DNA of 64,000 bases, taken from assembly GCA_944472155.2 (NCBI GenBank), contig OX235273.1:35375204-35439203 (forward strand), written 5' to 3'. Within the stretch, counting starts at the first letter, position 1. Each line of letters begins with the position of its first letter. Origin of the DNA: Trichobilharzia szidati (Eukaryota > Platyhelminthes > Trematoda > Strigeidida > Schistosomatidae). Below are positions 45,279 through 56,384 of the stretch, piece by piece. The notes below the pieces were generated by a model. The model searched no databases. It worked only from the letters and a program-made list of their open reading frames with translations, and was not told where the DNA came from. The translations under genes and the position numbers were made by a program.

Positions 45279-45410
45279 ATTTGGATTGTGTATTTGAAGA
45301 AACTAGTAAATTCTGTGTGATTTCACAGGCCAATTTTTCCAACTTCCTACTGGCCGGTTTAACCAAATTTTTGATCAGTGTAATAAATACTTCAGCAATT
45401 AGAGCTTCTC
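45279..45410 (-). CDS. THADA: THADA-like protein, exon
   Basis: Acceptor cttttttatag and donor AAAT|GTGAGT flank 132 bp that enter and leave in phase 1. Joined to the upstream exon it reads 'DHIKVGEALIAEVFITLIKN', then 'LACEITQNLLVSSN'. This matches the THADA segment in which an '...LWKCVLTLL...AVRDAA' helix pair follows a proline-rich loop. The intron before it is only about 100 bp. Confidence 0.8.
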
Positions 45411-45509
45411 CTATAAAAAAGTAAAACACACAAAGCTATAATAAAATACGCAAAGATACAGAATGTACAGATAATGCGATTATTCCATATAACCGACTGG
45501 CAGCTGCTA

Positions 45510-45702
45510 CCTACCTTGATGTGGTCGTTAAGCTTGAATATCACAATAACCCAGCGAGCTACACTGGCTGGAACGAATGTTACTGCAAGTTCCACCACCA
45601 TGCTAGAAAAGTCATTTAAAATAGCGGCTAGACTACACGTAGTTACCATTATAGTGTAAGCGATTAGTACTATTTTGGAGGTATGTGAAAGAAGTTGTGC
45701 AG
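45510..45702 (-). CDS. THADA: THADA-like protein, exon
   Basis: The acceptor ...ctattcgccag leaves CT, which completes the Thr codon begun by the previous exon. The exon reads 'AQLLSHTSKIVLIAYTIM', 'FSSMVVELAVTFVPASVARW' and ends '...NDHIKV' plus one base at a GTAG|GTAGCA donor. The stronger-looking AAG|GTAGGT site four bases earlier would break the phase. The helical hydrophobic pattern fits the alpha-solenoid of THADA. Edges may be off by one base. Confidence 0.78.
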
Positions 45703-45804
45703 CTGGCGAATAGGTATATAACAGCAATAATGTGTTTACCTCAGATGACCAGTAAGTAGCCAACTATACTGTCTTTCCGCTCTGGAGAGGTGGTGGATAT
45801 TTTT

Positions 45805-46030
45805 TTCCTTCACGTTCCCCAGTGGAACATAGGGCTTCAAGCTAGCGGCTTGAAGTTTCTGTAGCAGTGTTTATTTTACAGGATGGGGTTGCTAGCCTCA
45901 TGACCAACCTTTCCTCTTCACTACCGTTATTTCTGGTTTAGCAAGGTAAAGGAGTGCGTCGGCCGGGGATCGAGCCCCGGACCATATGCATGGTCGGCGA
46001 GCGTCCTAACCGCCATGCCACCGACGCACC
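45805..46030 (-). mobile_element. tRNA-derived SINE, family C with family A-like head
   Basis: The body starts at 'tccccagtggaacatagggc' and includes 'ttgaagtttctgtagcagtg', shared with 53195-53445. The head 'gtcggccggggatcgagccc' to 'gccaccgacgcac' is tRNA-like with a B-box. Confidence 0.75.
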
Positions 46031-47040
46031 GAGGTGGTGGATTAGAAAATTTCAATTCCAATTTACCCTGAAGCTGTCAGTAGCTGGAGGTACAATCACC
46101 TTACTACGGAAACAACTCCAAATACCACTTCAAACAGACCATGTGTGGCTGGCGTCAAGTAGTTGCCGCCTGGGCTCTATAGTCAAGCAACACTACTGCT
46201 CTTTTTTTCTACGCACCCAAATGTGAAATGAAATTCCAAGGTGTGAGCTGCTGGGAAGTAACAACCGTCTAAATACTTCATAAGTGCACAAAGCCTTCCG
46301 AGACATATCTCAACTGTTTCCTGTATGCTTGTTATAGAATGGCTACAATATTAATAGTGTGAAAGGAGGTGACGGAAATGCTGGCAATAAGCAACAGCTT
46401 TCTGTGTGGGAGGGCTAGTGCAACGACAATCTGGCTGCCCAGACCTCGGTGTGTAGAAAGCGGGGTTCGAACCCATGACCCATTCGTATTCACTACTTCA
46501 TACTGGAATGTTCACTTTATATCTATTGGAATAATTAAGTCAAAGCATGTAGTGATATGGTTCAGTGACTCATTGCAGTATCCCAATTATGCGTGTGTGT
46601 GTAAATTCGCTGTACAATCTATAAACTACCAGTGCAACTTAATGAAATTTAAATTATTACACTTATTATAACCATATAATTACTCACACCTGACGACCCC
46701 TTGAGATATGGTGTGCAAATACTTTTTGTCAGAAGAGACAGAAAGAAGATGAATCAGTGTAAAGATGGAAAACGAAAGATGAAGATTAGTTCATTCTATA
46801 GTACACTAAACAAAGACGTGAAGTATAAAAATTGGGCACTGTGGTAGAGTGTAACTCCATTATGGATAAGATTTTATTTTGATAAGTCACAGAGTTTAAT
46901 TAACTGTTTGTCTATAAAGCCACATTAACTGGTATATAGGTATAAAGACTGGTTATATCAAAACTAACCATTGTTTCATCATTCTCTAGTTGAATGTCAT
47001 TTAGTTTATTTTTCATCTTATATGAATTAGTTAGTCTAGA
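46031..47040. other. intronic stretch with one tRNA-like scrap
   Basis: No exon is recognised. At about 46455-46490 'ggggttcgaacccatgaccc' is a B-box-like piece in minus orientation, probably a SINE relic. Confidence 0.4.
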
Positions 47041-47700
47041 GTTTGAACGATTTCTAATGGGGCATAATATTAGAGCTAAGTGTTGAGGGAAGTGAAGAGT
47101 TGAAGGAAAGGGAAAGAAGACAACTCAACAAAACACTGACAATTTCAGCAGAGGAACAGGTCTCAGGTAAGGAGAATTTCAGAACACTTTGCCAGGCAGC
47201 CAGGTGCTAATAGGAGGAGATATCAACACAGATGAAGCTAATGAAAGATTGTGAAGGGGAGGTAATTACCTAGGGGGAGAAGTAAAGGTAACAATGGATT
47301 GGTCACTTCAAAAGACTCTTAAGCCGACTAACATCTACAATTCGCCCAGAGATACCACCAATAGCAGGCACAGAACTGCCAGTAGTCACCAATGCTTCGA
47401 CAAAAGCAGAAGTTTTGATTGCCAGAGAGTAAGACCAGACGAAATTTCTCCGTCAGTACTGAAAGCTGATCCACAAACTTCAGGGGACACGCTTACGCCA
47501 CCATTGCAGAAATTTTGAAAGAAAGAAGCAAAGGTACTTAGTGATTAGGGGGAGAAGTCGAAAGAAGGGTGACTTGAGTCTGGTACGGAATCATGCTCCC
47601 GTCTATGCCAAGTAAGATAAAAATTCTCGTTATCCCGAGGAGATTAAAAGATGCTCAGGCGCGAGGTAAAATGGAATGCAGAAAACAGGATGAAATAAAG
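47040..47700 (+). mobile_element. RTE-like 5'/central remnant (family B)
   Basis: Broken plus-strand frames give 'RTLCQAARCLIGGDINTDEA'-like text, shortened here to 'GGDINTDEANERL', near 47215, then 'YNSPRDTTNSRHRT' near 47335 and 'RPDEISPSVLKAD' near 47430. The last corresponds to the 'GPDNIPAEALKSD' block that precedes RT in RTE polyproteins. Confidence 0.5.
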
Positions 47701-47744
47701 ACGTGCTGTTGGAACCCTATGTTTCATTTGGAACCCAAATAAAT

Positions 47745-49240
47745 ACTACTACTACTACTACTACTAATCTATCTGTCTGGATTCAACATAGAACTCGGCA
47801 CCGAAGTGCAGCAGTTCGATTTACCACGTTCCAAATAGCACACAAAGGTAGACAAGAAAATGAGTGAAGAGAATCAATAGAGTTTTGACAAGTATAAGAG
47901 TGAAACAGAATGAGTAATGGTAGAAAGGAATATGAAAGATTACAGAGACTGAATACATCTGCGTAAACCATTGACAACGATTTTGAGCCATGTCACCTAC
48001 TGTCTCCGGCCATTGATTCTTACAGTCCCGAAGGCAAGCCCCAACCCGGAAGTCTGCATCTCCCTCCCTACCTGACTCAGTTTAACTGTCAGGGATTTCA
48101 TGGATTGATGAAGCCATGTTTTTGTTTGGCCACCACTTACTCTTTTCCAACCTGCACCTAAATGAGCTAGTAATGCCCGTCCGTCGGGGGAGGCGATGGT
48201 TAGGCATCCGCAGCATGTGACCTAACCATCTCAATCTATGTAACTTTATAGCCTCGTCGACTGATTTTCCCTCTTTCCTCAACACTACGCCTAACTTCAA
48301 TATTACTTACCTTATTATGCCACCTAACGTGAGAAAGAGATCGTAGACATCTATGATCAAAAACAGTCAACCTTTTCATTTCTTCAACTCGTATTGGCCA
48401 TGTTTCAGAGCCATAGAGAAGGACGGAGCGAAGTGATGAGCAGTACACACGTCCCTTGGTTGATAGTCGGATGTCACGCCTACGTCAGAGATGGTGTAAG
48501 TTAGCGAAATCAACCCGAGCTTTTTGGATCCGTGCTGAGATTTCGTTTCCAATCAATCCGTTGGTGCTGATACAACTTCCCAAATAGGTGAAGTGATCAA
48601 CATGCTCTATCACTTCACTCCCTATCACTAAGCTAGGAGTTGACGTAGTCGAGTCCTGTAGCAGCATCTTACATTTTACAGGGGCGAATCGCATGCCAAA
48701 CATACGAAGATTGCTGCTCAAGGTGTTCAGAAGACTCTGCATTTTGTCAGCATCCTCCCCTGACAGGACTATGTCATCCGCATATTCTAAGTCCATAAGA
48801 TTATTCTCTGGTAACAAGTCGATTCCTAAGTCGTTAAGTTCAGTTAAGGATACTTCCATTAGCATAACTATGATGAAGTTAAACAGGAATGGGGAAAGTG
48901 GACATCCCTGTCGGACACCACTGGTTGTTATCAATTCAGATGACAATTCCCTATAAGCCCTTACCTGGCTACGTGAGTTTGAGTAGAGTGCCTTGATTAG
49001 TGTAATGTACTTTCTTGGCACTCCCTTCACAGTCAAACATTGCCATAGTACCTTTAGATCCACGGAGTCGAAGGCCGCCTTCAAGTCAAGAAATATGGCA
49101 ATTGTTGGACGCCTAAAAGTGTGTCTATGTTCTAGGATCTGTCAGAGAGTGAAGATATGACCTATGCACCCTCTACCTGGCCTAAAGCCTGCTTGATTTT
49201 CCCTCGTTTGTTCCTCCCGAGTTCTGCTTAGTCTGTGCTA
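47745..49240 (-). mobile_element. RTE-like non-LTR retrotransposon (family A), 5'-truncated
   Basis: The minus strand carries the RT and C-terminal region in nearly open frames: 49084-48485, 48448-48236 and 48300-48082. The 3' UTR follows to 47766, and an (act)n run at about 47746-47765 forms the 3' tail, as short-period tails do in RTE elements. 5' truncation falls near 49240, upstream of 'KAAFDSVD'. It is the least decayed copy of the family here; fragments are at 24810, 37590, 50460 and 63186. Confidence 0.85.
48485..49084 (-). pseudogene. RTE-like reverse transcriptase fragment
   Basis: 199 residues of RT: 'KAAFDSVDLKVLW', 'TTSGVRQGCPLSPFLFNF', the catalytic 'LEYADDIVLSGED' and 'HFTYLGSCISTNGLIGNE'. 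Together with the next ORF ('SVLLYGSETWPIRVEE', 'VFDHRCLRSLSHVRWHNKVS') it covers the palm to the C-terminal region. The N-terminal endonuclease is missing and the frame shifts near 48480. Confidence 0.85.
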
Positions 49241-49465
49241 CTAATAATGAAGTATATGCAGCTGTGATTGATTATGAATGTTGGAGGAAATGAAGCAATC
49301 GATTGTGGAGATGGTCATTAATAAGCATAAAGTCTACGAAAAGCATAATTTCACGTCGATTAACTTGCAAAGCAAAAGTATAACATGAGAATTCATGTCA
49401 ACTATCAACAACATAAGGAAAAAAATGATGAATAAAAAAATAACTTTTAGACGTTTATATCTCAC
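49241..49465. other. intronic gap
   Basis: Short non-coding stretch downstream of the THADA exon donor. Confidence 0.4.
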
Positions 49466-50231
49466 TTTCATCAGTATTTCCACTCTTCTGTGAGGTGAAT
49501 GCAACCAATCTTTGCATATCCAATAAACGTAGTGAATATAAGGCTGCATAATTCAATTCTTCTTCGTCTTCTTCTTCTGCTCCAGTTGGATTGAGTTTTT
49601 CACGAGCGCTATGACTAAAACGTGAATTGCACAATCTACACAATAGACTAAACGGATCATTACGGAGATGATCCCGCAAAGACGAGTTTTGTATCACACC
49701 ATTATCATTCTTTCTCTTTTTATCATCAGTGATATGTATTAAGTTGACATAGGAATAAAGTTGTATAGCTGTGAAACTGACTTCAGGACCTCCTCGAGTG
49801 ATCAGTGAATTTGGGACTGCAGTCGACAGTAAACGTTGATAATCTGAATCTAATAATTTGTGAATACAGTCAAACAATGAAGCAGTAGTAGTAGTAGTAG
49901 TATTGGTCGAATGAATAAGTATTGTCAGTAGTGCGTAGAAGTAACGTTTGAATTCGGCTTTGTACATGGATTTCAATTCTGTGAGTACATGGTTATCATT
50001 ATTGTTATTATTATTACTAGTATTAGCATTACAAACACTTTGATGGTAATAAATGCCTAACAATGTTTGGATAGTGAAGAGATTTTCAGTTATCTTCAAT
50101 ACTTCTGTATTAGGCTGTGGTCCACATTGAGCCATCGCATTAATGCTTTCCAAATTCATACTACAATCAGTAGGGTCACCAACTTTTGAGCATAAGTATA
50201 AACAAATTCGACGTAAGGCTGAGGTAAGCAG
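49466..50231 (-). CDS. THADA: THADA-like protein, large exon
   Basis: Acceptor gtcttcaatctgtttag and donor GAAA|GTGAGA bound 766 bp, starting in phase 0 and ending in phase 1. It begins 'LLTSALRRICLYLCSKV', continues 'EVLKITENLFTIQTLLGIYY', and has schistosome-type low-complexity inserts (poly-Asn 'NTSNNNNNNDN', poly-Thr, Glu-rich 'EEEDEEELNY'). Other conserved-looking stretches are 'GGPEVSFTAIQLYSYVNLI' and 'DPFSLLCRLCNSRF'. The alpha-helical repeats and place fit THADA, though identity to human is low here. Confidence 0.75.
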
Positions 50232-50284
50232 CTAAACAGATTGAAGACATTAGCAGAGAAAAAGAAAGGAGAGGTAAATTTCAG

Positions 50285-50315
50285 TGTGAATACATATATA
50301 TATATATATATATAC
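50285..50315. repeat. (TA)n microsatellite
   Basis: A 'tatata' run directly upstream of the acceptor region of the large THADA exon. Confidence 0.85.
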
Positions 50316-50459
50316 ATAAATATAAAGTCATCAGGAGGTACTAATTGCCACTGGATGTCTGCTGAAAAGTTCCCATATTACATCTACGGACCACCATATC
50401 CTTCCTACTGCTGTGACTGGAATCGACTGCATTCATGTTAAATAAGCGTTTAATGAATG

Positions 50460-51310
50460 TAGATTACAAAGAGTGAACACATCGACACTACTGAGAACGA
50501 CTTTGAACCAAATCACTGAATGCTTCAAACCATTGGTTCTTAGAATATCGAGGACTCTAATGAGAGATAGTCTACGCCTCCCTATGTGGCTGGCTCGAGC
50601 CAATAGTCACACTGATGCTGTAACAGCAGAAGATAAGAGAACTGGGAACGGATATATTTATCAAGAAAACAAGCCATCATAATTACACATTCTTAGTCAC
50701 ATTAAAAGTCGCTTAGGTCACCAGATAATAAATTGTTCCGATTGGTTAGCGGTTGGCCCAAGGTCAAACAATGAGAAAAAAAGTTATCCAGTGAGATTAT
50801 TTCAAAACCACAACGTAAACTCAGTTCAAATTTGAGGAATGAACACTTCTACCTCTGTGGCTATTGACTCAAAAGGTCGATTTCAATTTTGACCGCTTCC
50901 TGTCAGTCTACCAGACTTCGATTTGACCACCACTAAGTCTTTTCCAATCTGACCCAAAGTCAGTTAACATTGCCGGGTGAGGAAGACGACGTCTCGGCAT
51001 GCACAATACATGTCCCAACCATCTCAATCAATGTGCCCTCACAACTCCATTGGTTGAGTTTCCCTTTTTAACCATCACTAAGCCTAAGCTGAATATTCCT
51101 CACCCTATAATACTAATTAAAACGCGGAGATAAAACGTAAACGCTTGTAAGTAAAGATAGCTAGTGCTTTTATGTCTCTCAGTTTCAGTAGGCCATGTTT
51201 CACAGCCTTGAAGGAGGACATAGAGAACTGATGCGGAGTAAACACTCATTTGATCAATAGCTGGATATCACCAACTAGTCAGTCAGTGTGCCTTACATTA
51301 CATTTCAAAG
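50460..51310 (-). mobile_element. RTE-like 3' fragment (family A), decayed
   Basis: 'cattggttcttagaata' near 50530 and 'gaccaccactaagtcttttc', 'cccaaccatctcaatcaatg' at 50930-51040 are diverged versions of the 3' region at 47990-48240, same strand. Many indels. Confidence 0.6.
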
Positions 51311-51639
51311 CACTTAATTATCGGAATACAAGGCGTCATTCAACGAAGAAGCCATTGTCAATAAGCATCACCTATATGCATGTATGTGACTGCTAAAATG
51401 CTGTTAACTGTAAAGCTGCCTAAAACCTCGGTAGATAATGCGAGGAGTACGAACCTGTGAATCATTAGTCAAAAGCCGAATGCCTACTCCAATCAACAGG
51501 GCTAAAACTTCATATTTGACTGCTCGAACTAAAGAGGAAATCATCAGTCACACTTACACCTCCACTCCACAACCACAAACACTAAAATCAAGACGTTAAA
51601 AGGAGAAATTCCTACCGATTGCCTTATTATAACTATTGT

Positions 51640-52190
51640 CATTATTATTATTAGTCCCTTGGATTCCAAGTGGAACATAGGGCTTCAACAACGCATCTCC
51701 ACTTCTATTTTCTGCTGTCTGTCCTCTTCACCTGGCCAGCTCCACAATTGCCCATAGTCTCTCATCTCCTCATCGCCACATGATCCCCTCCATGTTACTC
51801 TCACACCAAAAACCCACTCGTCACTTCCCATTCGGATTCCAATAGAGCAACGGCCTCCTCAACGTACGCCCGATCCATTTCCAATTTCTCCTACATATCT
51901 GTTGAACAATCGGCTCTTGGTTGGTTCATCACTAGCCAGAGTTTCTTGATGCCAATTCTTTCTGGCCAGTCAGCCATTTGATCTTCAGTATGGAGCGGAG
52001 GCAGTTGCTGATAAAAGTCTGTCGTGACCTATTGGAAATCCTTTCCGTGACTTTCCGAGTGCACTTCAAGTTTCTGACCCTTATAGAAGCAGTGACTGAC
52101 TAACTTGACATTTGTGTTGAAAATTCGAATCCTGCCCTTTATACTGAATGCAGATGATTTCCAAACTGGTTTCAGGTTGACAAAGGCGTA
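51640..52190 (-). mobile_element. RTE-like 3' fragment (family B)
   Basis: Starts 'ccttggattccaagtggaac atagggcttc' at about 51658-51690 and continues through 'ttgatcttcagtatggagcg' and 'gaaaattcgaatcctgccc', shared with 28135, 44490 and 62615. Non-coding. Confidence 0.65.
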
Positions 52191-52560
52191 TCTTGCCTTT
52201 CTGACATCTTCATCCGTCCCACCTGTAGTTGAAACGATTGCCTACAACCATTTAGTAAGCATTCAGAGTGTATTTCAATAGCGAGGCAACTAGCTTTGTG
52301 ACAACAGAGCAAACCTTGACTCATAGAATTCAGTCTACACCAACACACCACGGACTAGAAGCATGACACGGTTACTATCCAGTGTCCAATCAAAGTATCC
52401 TTTACAATTATACAGAAGGTGAACCACGAAGCTGAATAATTTGATGACAGTGTCTCTGACAGTAGCAGTCAGGGGCGCAGGTTCGGAACTCAGATGGGAC
52501 ATGAGCCTCAGCAAATCTAGGTCCACATAGACCTCCTTAACGATTGACTCCAATCACTTA
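52190..52560 (-). repeat. dispersed repeat family R1, copy with a 72-codon ORF
   Basis: The reverse strand contains 'ctttgattggacactgg' and 'tgtagactgaattctat', as in 23580-23900 and 57600-57900. Here an open frame (52553-52335) runs into it: 'LFSFVVHLLYNCKGYFDWTL' up to a stop in the repeat. The ORF end coincides with repeat sequence, so it is read as part of a mobile element rather than a THADA exon. Confidence 0.55.
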
Positions 52561-52634
52561 ACATCAATTCATAGACGTCAATGTGTATTCATCACACAAT
52601 TTAATACATTAACACAGTCAAAAGTATAACTTAC

Positions 52635-53009
52635 GCGGAGATCATTCAATGACTTTAGTAACTGTTCAACTTCTTTATGAACTTGAATGTTATTCTTCCC
52701 TTGGTATATTGCATAATCAATCAAAGCGTTTACATTTCCTTCAGTATACTCATATTCTAAACTGTTTAAGGATGAATTCGATTCGACTGGAGTAAATTGA
52801 TGATGATGATTATAGTAAGGACTAAGTGTTTTCAGATACAATAGTCTTATCAATGGACATTGAACAATATTTGGGTTATTCAACCAAGAGAATGATTTCA
52901 TTAAACGATCGATTATTGATGTATATTCTGTGTTGGAAATATAAGCAGATGGTAAAAGGTATACAGGTGAACTGTGTATCTCCATAGTTGAGTATAACAA
53001 AGCATATAC
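52635..53009 (-). CDS. THADA: THADA-like protein, exon
   Basis: Acceptor cttttatcttag and donor CGC|GTAAGT enclose exactly 125 codons. Joined to the upstream exon it gives 'ILHSLLLQ'+'VYALLYSTMEIHS'. 'SFSWLNNPNIVQCPLIRLLY' matches the THADA segment '...WLAKRQNP..TRA.Y', a good landmark. A His/Asn-rich loop follows. This exon gives one of the stronger family matches of the locus. Confidence 0.88.
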
Positions 53010-53194
53010 CTAAGATAAAAGAACAGAAATAGAAGCGAATATACGAAGGGATGAAAAATGGGGGGGGGGATTTCTGAGGAAATCATTAATAAATTATTCC
53101 TTAAAAAACGTCACTTTTTATCCTGTTAATAATTTTATAATTAGGAAGTAACAAAGAAAAAGGGGAGAAATAAATCATAACTTTATTCAGTTTT

Positions 53195-53445
53195 TCTCTT
53201 GTTCCCTTACGTCTCGAGTAGAACATCGGGGTCTTCAAGCTTCATAACTTGAAGTTTCAGTGGCACAGGTGTTATTTTGATGTTAACGGGTGGAGTTGCT
53301 AGCGTCACACCCTGTCTGCCTTTCTTTTCCTGGCTTACTACATGTTAATAAACTGGGAAAGGTTTAGGAGTACTTCAGCAGGGAATCGAACACTGGGCCA
53401 CGTTTGTTCCTGGAAAGCATTCTACCACTAAGTCACTGAAGCACA
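53195..53445 (-). mobile_element. tRNA-derived SINE, family C
   Basis: Shares its body with 45805-46030 and, inverted, with 60785-60990. On the minus strand the head reads 'cttcagtgacttagtggtag' with B-box 'gttcgattccc'. Located in a THADA intron. Confidence 0.7.
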
Positions 53446-53699
53446 CGATTTCATCTATTACCTGTTATATATTATGGCTTGTTTGAACTCAGTTACTTGG
53501 AAAAGATCTCGCATATACTAAACTGCTGTACCTACTCACCCATTTGGTCGGGAATGAACAAGGTGGAATAGGACTAGAGGCGGAAATGCATCGACTGGAA
53601 GCCTCAGTACTTGTAAGCCAGTGAGTCACACATCTTATCCTTTAATAATCCACCCTTAGTTTTCCACATATGTTTAATCAACCAGCAGTCAAAACGATG

Positions 53700-54450
53700 C
53701 TTAACTAATCCAAATAGATTACATTATAATAACTGTACGCACCACCAGTTACGAACCGCCGAAACGTAGGTCAGGATGTCTAATTTTCGACGTCGATCGT
53801 TTCTAACCCCGCCTCGTTTCCAGAGCATAGAGACATTGTCAATGGACGTGAACATTGAACGTTTGTTTTACTGGGTCTGGCAGCCATTAATGGGCAACTG
53901 AAAGGCGCGAATGGTCGATCGCTTGCAAGTTGAAAGAAGACTGGAGTTAAATACGAATAAAAGTACTTTATAACTTCATTTGTACTTAACATTTGTTTGT
54001 AGACTTTGTAGTTTTCTTCAATTTAATCGCCAAACAATATAATTTCCTTCAAGGAATACTGGTGTTTTCGATTTAAAGTTGAAGAAAGTGCATAGTATTT
54101 ATCGGCTCAATCGCTTAAGTCTTCATTACGATAGGAACTTAGGGCTAAGTTCCTTGACAGACATCATAACTAGCTTGCTGATCATATGAGAGAAACGTCT
54201 TAATGCAGTTACATCCCTACTCGTCAGCAGTATGATTTCACCAACAGACTCCTAAGATATCTTGTAAACAAACGACTTATCCTTTGGTGGTAACTGCTTT
54301 CTAGTTTAACACGACTGGAACCTGCAAAAACATTAGTTTCAGCCAGTGTGATATGCAAATCGGACGACTACGTCAAGTTAGCAGCTACTGACCTACTTGT
54401 GCAGTAGCGATTCTACAAATATAACTCGTATTTTCGAAGATCGATCTGTT
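53700..54450. repeat. dispersed repeat family R2, copy 1
   Basis: Aligns by eye with 61780-62190 in the same orientation: 'caccaccagttacgaaccgc' versus 'taccaccagctacggaccac', later 'ggaacctgcaaaaacatta' versus 'ggaacctgtagaatcaata', and 'agccagtgtgatatgcaa'. Function unknown, no ORF conserved between the copies. Confidence 0.5.
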
Positions 54451-54464
54451 GTTCTTACTCTGTC

Positions 54465-54662
54465 TTGTTTATTTGTTTATTTTTGATTACAGCTTGATTC
54501 CACACCGTATTTTTTGGTACAGGTGTGGAATTTTCAGCATGTGATATCAGTAGCCCAAATTTTGCAGGCCAACCATAGATATCAGGTGTGCGTCGGCAGG
54601 GGATCGAACCCCGGACCATGTGCGTGATCGGCGAGAGTCATAACCGCTGTGCCACCGACACA
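54465..54662 (-). mobile_element. tRNA-derived SINE, family A
   Basis: 'gattacagcttgattccaca', 'tttgcaggccaaccatagat' and the head with 'gggatcgaaccccggaccat' match the other family A copies, with more differences than between the 32-kb and 38-kb copies. Confidence 0.85.
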
Positions 54663-55199
54663 CTTAAGGGGAGGACCATGAGGCCTCCCCACTGACAAAA
54701 ACTACACGCCCGAGCGCACCCGAGTAGGGTCCGTCGCAAGTCTGAACCCACCGAGGTGCAATGGTGAGTTTTTACCTGGGGTCAGAGCATTCTTCATCAC
54801 CCTGAACCCTGCACCAGTTTAGTTTATCTGGTGTTTGCATCCAAGTAAGTACGAATATGGCAGACGATAATATAGGTACTATTAATGAATTATCAACATT
54901 TTCTCCTAAGGCATACAGCGAAGTGAATAGTGAATGCTCTCACCTTCATCCACTCCGTCTTATATACTCTTAGTTGATACAATAGGTTTGCAAAAACTCG
55001 ATCTTGTAAACGAAACACATAACGCACACACATACACACACACACTTCATATGCCAAGTCATTAATTGCTTTCAGGGTAGTATTGCATGTTTGCATTACG
55101 CAACATTTAAACACACACCAATAATTTATGAGCCTACATGGAACGGATAGTTTAGCAATTTTCAAAGTTGTGCCCATCTGAGCTGAAAGAGAAACCTTC

Positions 55200-55770
55200 T
55201 CTTTCTTTCATCAAAGATCATGAAAATATGTTCTGAGGAATCTATTGACAAAGAATTGCAAAATCTACGAGGAATCTCGATGGAAAATGGTTTCCCATCC
55301 AGACTTATAAACAAGAGCCTAAAATCAAAGAAGGCTACTGAAAGGGTCCAGGTCACTACAAAATATTTCGCCACCAACCTATAAGTGACATTTTCTTACA
55401 AAAAACTATCTAGCTAGCACGTGAAACACAAGCTGTTGGATTGAGCCACTTCAACATGCACATACTGATTCACCTGGCCTTATGAGGCCGAGTACATTGG
55501 GCGTACTATGCATCCACTTGTAAAACGCGCTCAGGAACCCTGTCCAAAATGGCTACCTGATTAGCAAAGGGAGAACGTGTGTGTGTATTTGGCTCGGTAA
55601 CAGAGCACCTGGAGAACTCAGTGCATTCAACTGCATTCGAAAAGTCCCTCGAAGTCCTCTCAAACCTCTCAAAGGGAGTGAGATTAAGGCATTAAAGGCG
55701 TAGCTAAGGCACTAGCAATCCAAAAGAAATACGTCTAACCAGTGTCTTTATCATGGCCATATTAACAGTC
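55200..55770 (+). mobile_element. Penelope-like element fragment
   Basis: Broken plus-strand frames show 'LQNLRGISMENGFPSRLINK' near 55255 (RT-endonuclease linker), 'AEYIGRTMHPLVKRAQEPC' then 'PKWLPD' near 55490-55560 (GIY-YIG domain), and 'KALAIQKKYV', 'PVSLSWP' near 55705-55750 (C-terminus). Orientation is opposite to the 40-kb copy. Decayed. Confidence 0.65.
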
Positions 55771-56384
55771 AATCCTCTTAATAGTGATTATCCTATTACA
55801 CCTTTCTTATCCAAACTTCCTGTTTATTTGTGTTATTCTTACGTATTTTTAATCCCTATTTGCACTATTGTATTTTTATCCGAACTTTTTTATCCACACT
55901 GTTATATTTTTACATGTTAATCTCTACTTCTAATCTTGTTAATTTTAAACTCGACCAAGAAAAGTTCTGGAACTTTCTCACCCGTTCACCAATTACATAC
56001 ATGAACATACGGCTTAGTCAATGACTTCGTCCAAAAGAAAATTTTCTTTTCTACAACGGTCTTTCTTTAATTTTCCTATCATCTAATTAAGTTGTGTATA
56101 ATGATGCCTCATTGACTGAGGCAACCAGAACACACATTACTGTAGGATTATTGTACAGAAGTTATTTATAAGTGAACAAACAGCCAAAATACTAGATGAT
56201 AAAGTGAATAATTATCGTTGTGAGACATGAAGGAAAGTGTGAACTCATAATCGAAGTATGTAAGAGGGTAAATAGCTCCCTTCCACCGCATTCTACACAG
56301 TATATCAGTCAAGTATCGTCTTCATGACCACTGACCAAGTCTTCTAACATACTAATATTTAAGTGTTGGTTTGTAGGGATTTGA
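55771..56384. other. intronic gap
   Basis: AT-rich THADA intron with no recognised gene. Confidence 0.4.

Noticed and set aside
52335..52553. An extra THADA exon
   Set aside because: It ends inside repeat family R1, and the flanking THADA exons already join in phase 0 without it.
55027..55046. Functional meaning of (ca)n and other dinucleotide runs
   Set aside because: Common microsatellites, also at 45250 and 62281, without special position.
54893..55377. Two minus-strand ORFs as THADA exons
   Set aside because: They lie antisense to Penelope-like coding fragments and lack convincing splice sites in the needed phase.
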